NCBI GenBank assembly: GCA_018381425.1
Contig: JAGZRY010000111.1
Location: 1 to 5,689, forward strand
Length of the DNA: 5,689 nucleotides
Reading direction: 5' to 3'
DNA from: Haemophilus parainfluenzae
GTDB lineage: Bacteria; Pseudomonadota; Gammaproteobacteria; Enterobacterales; Pasteurellaceae
Shown: positions 5,664-5,689 of the stretch, one piece after another
Numbering within the stretch: position 1 is the first letter of the stretch
Layout of the letters: each line of letters starts with the position of its first letter
The notes under the pieces: generated by a model
What the model was told of the DNA's origin: nothing
What the model saw: the letters and a program-made list of their open reading frames with translations, nothing else
The model's database searches: none
Translations under genes and position numbers: made by a program

Positions 5664-5689
5664 TTGGTTCGATTGGTAAAGTGCAGTAA
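5664..5689 (+). other. Intergenic tail after cysQ with a degenerate uptake signal
   Basis: The 26 bases after the cysQ stop hold a near-repeat of GATTGGT (5662-5668 and 5671-5677) and AAGTGCAGT (5679-5687), one mismatch from the uptake signal. It could be the first arm of another paired-signal terminator whose partner lies outside the window. Confidence 0.3.

Noticed and set aside
1..5689. Search for a mobile element, CRISPR array, toxin-antitoxin pair, defence system or riboswitch.
   Set aside because: No transposase, integrase, direct-repeat array, paired small genes or recognisable structured leader was found. The genes are conserved housekeeping types apart from the 134-residue membrane protein.

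Overview
The window looks like ordinary chromosomal DNA from a member of the Pasteurellaceae, most likely Haemophilus or a close relative (Aggregatibacter or Pasteurella). Three things point there. The DNA is AT-rich. The proteins resemble those of enteric gamma-proteobacteria. Seven perfect copies of the 9-base DNA uptake signal AAGTGCGGT or its complement ACCGCACTT (the Haemophilus influenzae type) lie in 5.7 kb. I cannot name the species from the sequence.

Layout: (1) 1-588, + strand, is the 3' part of rmuC, a putative nuclease-family protein, closed by a hairpin terminator. (2) 671-1228, + strand, is yqhA, a four-helix inner-membrane protein of the UPF0114 family. It converges on hslR, and the two genes share an inverted repeat made of two uptake signals that looks like a bidirectional terminator. 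(3) 1268-1663, - strand, is hslR (Hsp15, a ribosome-rescue RNA-binding protein). It diverges across 64 bp from nudE (1728-2276, + strand), a Nudix ADP-sugar/dinucleotide hydrolase. (4) 2392-4392, + strand, is a full-length OPT-family peptide transporter. Its upstream region has a near-consensus ArgR operator with a weaker second half at the canonical spacing. A strong hairpin terminator follows. (5) 4443-4847, + strand, is an unrecognised small membrane protein with a GTG start directly behind that terminator. It is followed after 9 bp by cysQ (4857-5663), the 3'(2'),5'-bisphosphate nucleotidase.

The genes do not form one pathway. They are housekeeping functions: DNA maintenance, ribosome rescue, nucleotide clean-up (NudE and CysQ both remove side-product nucleotides) and peptide uptake. 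I see no mobile element, CRISPR array, toxin-antitoxin pair, defence system, tRNA or rRNA. The points most worth a second look are regulatory: the possible arginine control of the peptide transporter, the terminator abutting the orphan gene, and the closely packed hslR/nudE promoters.
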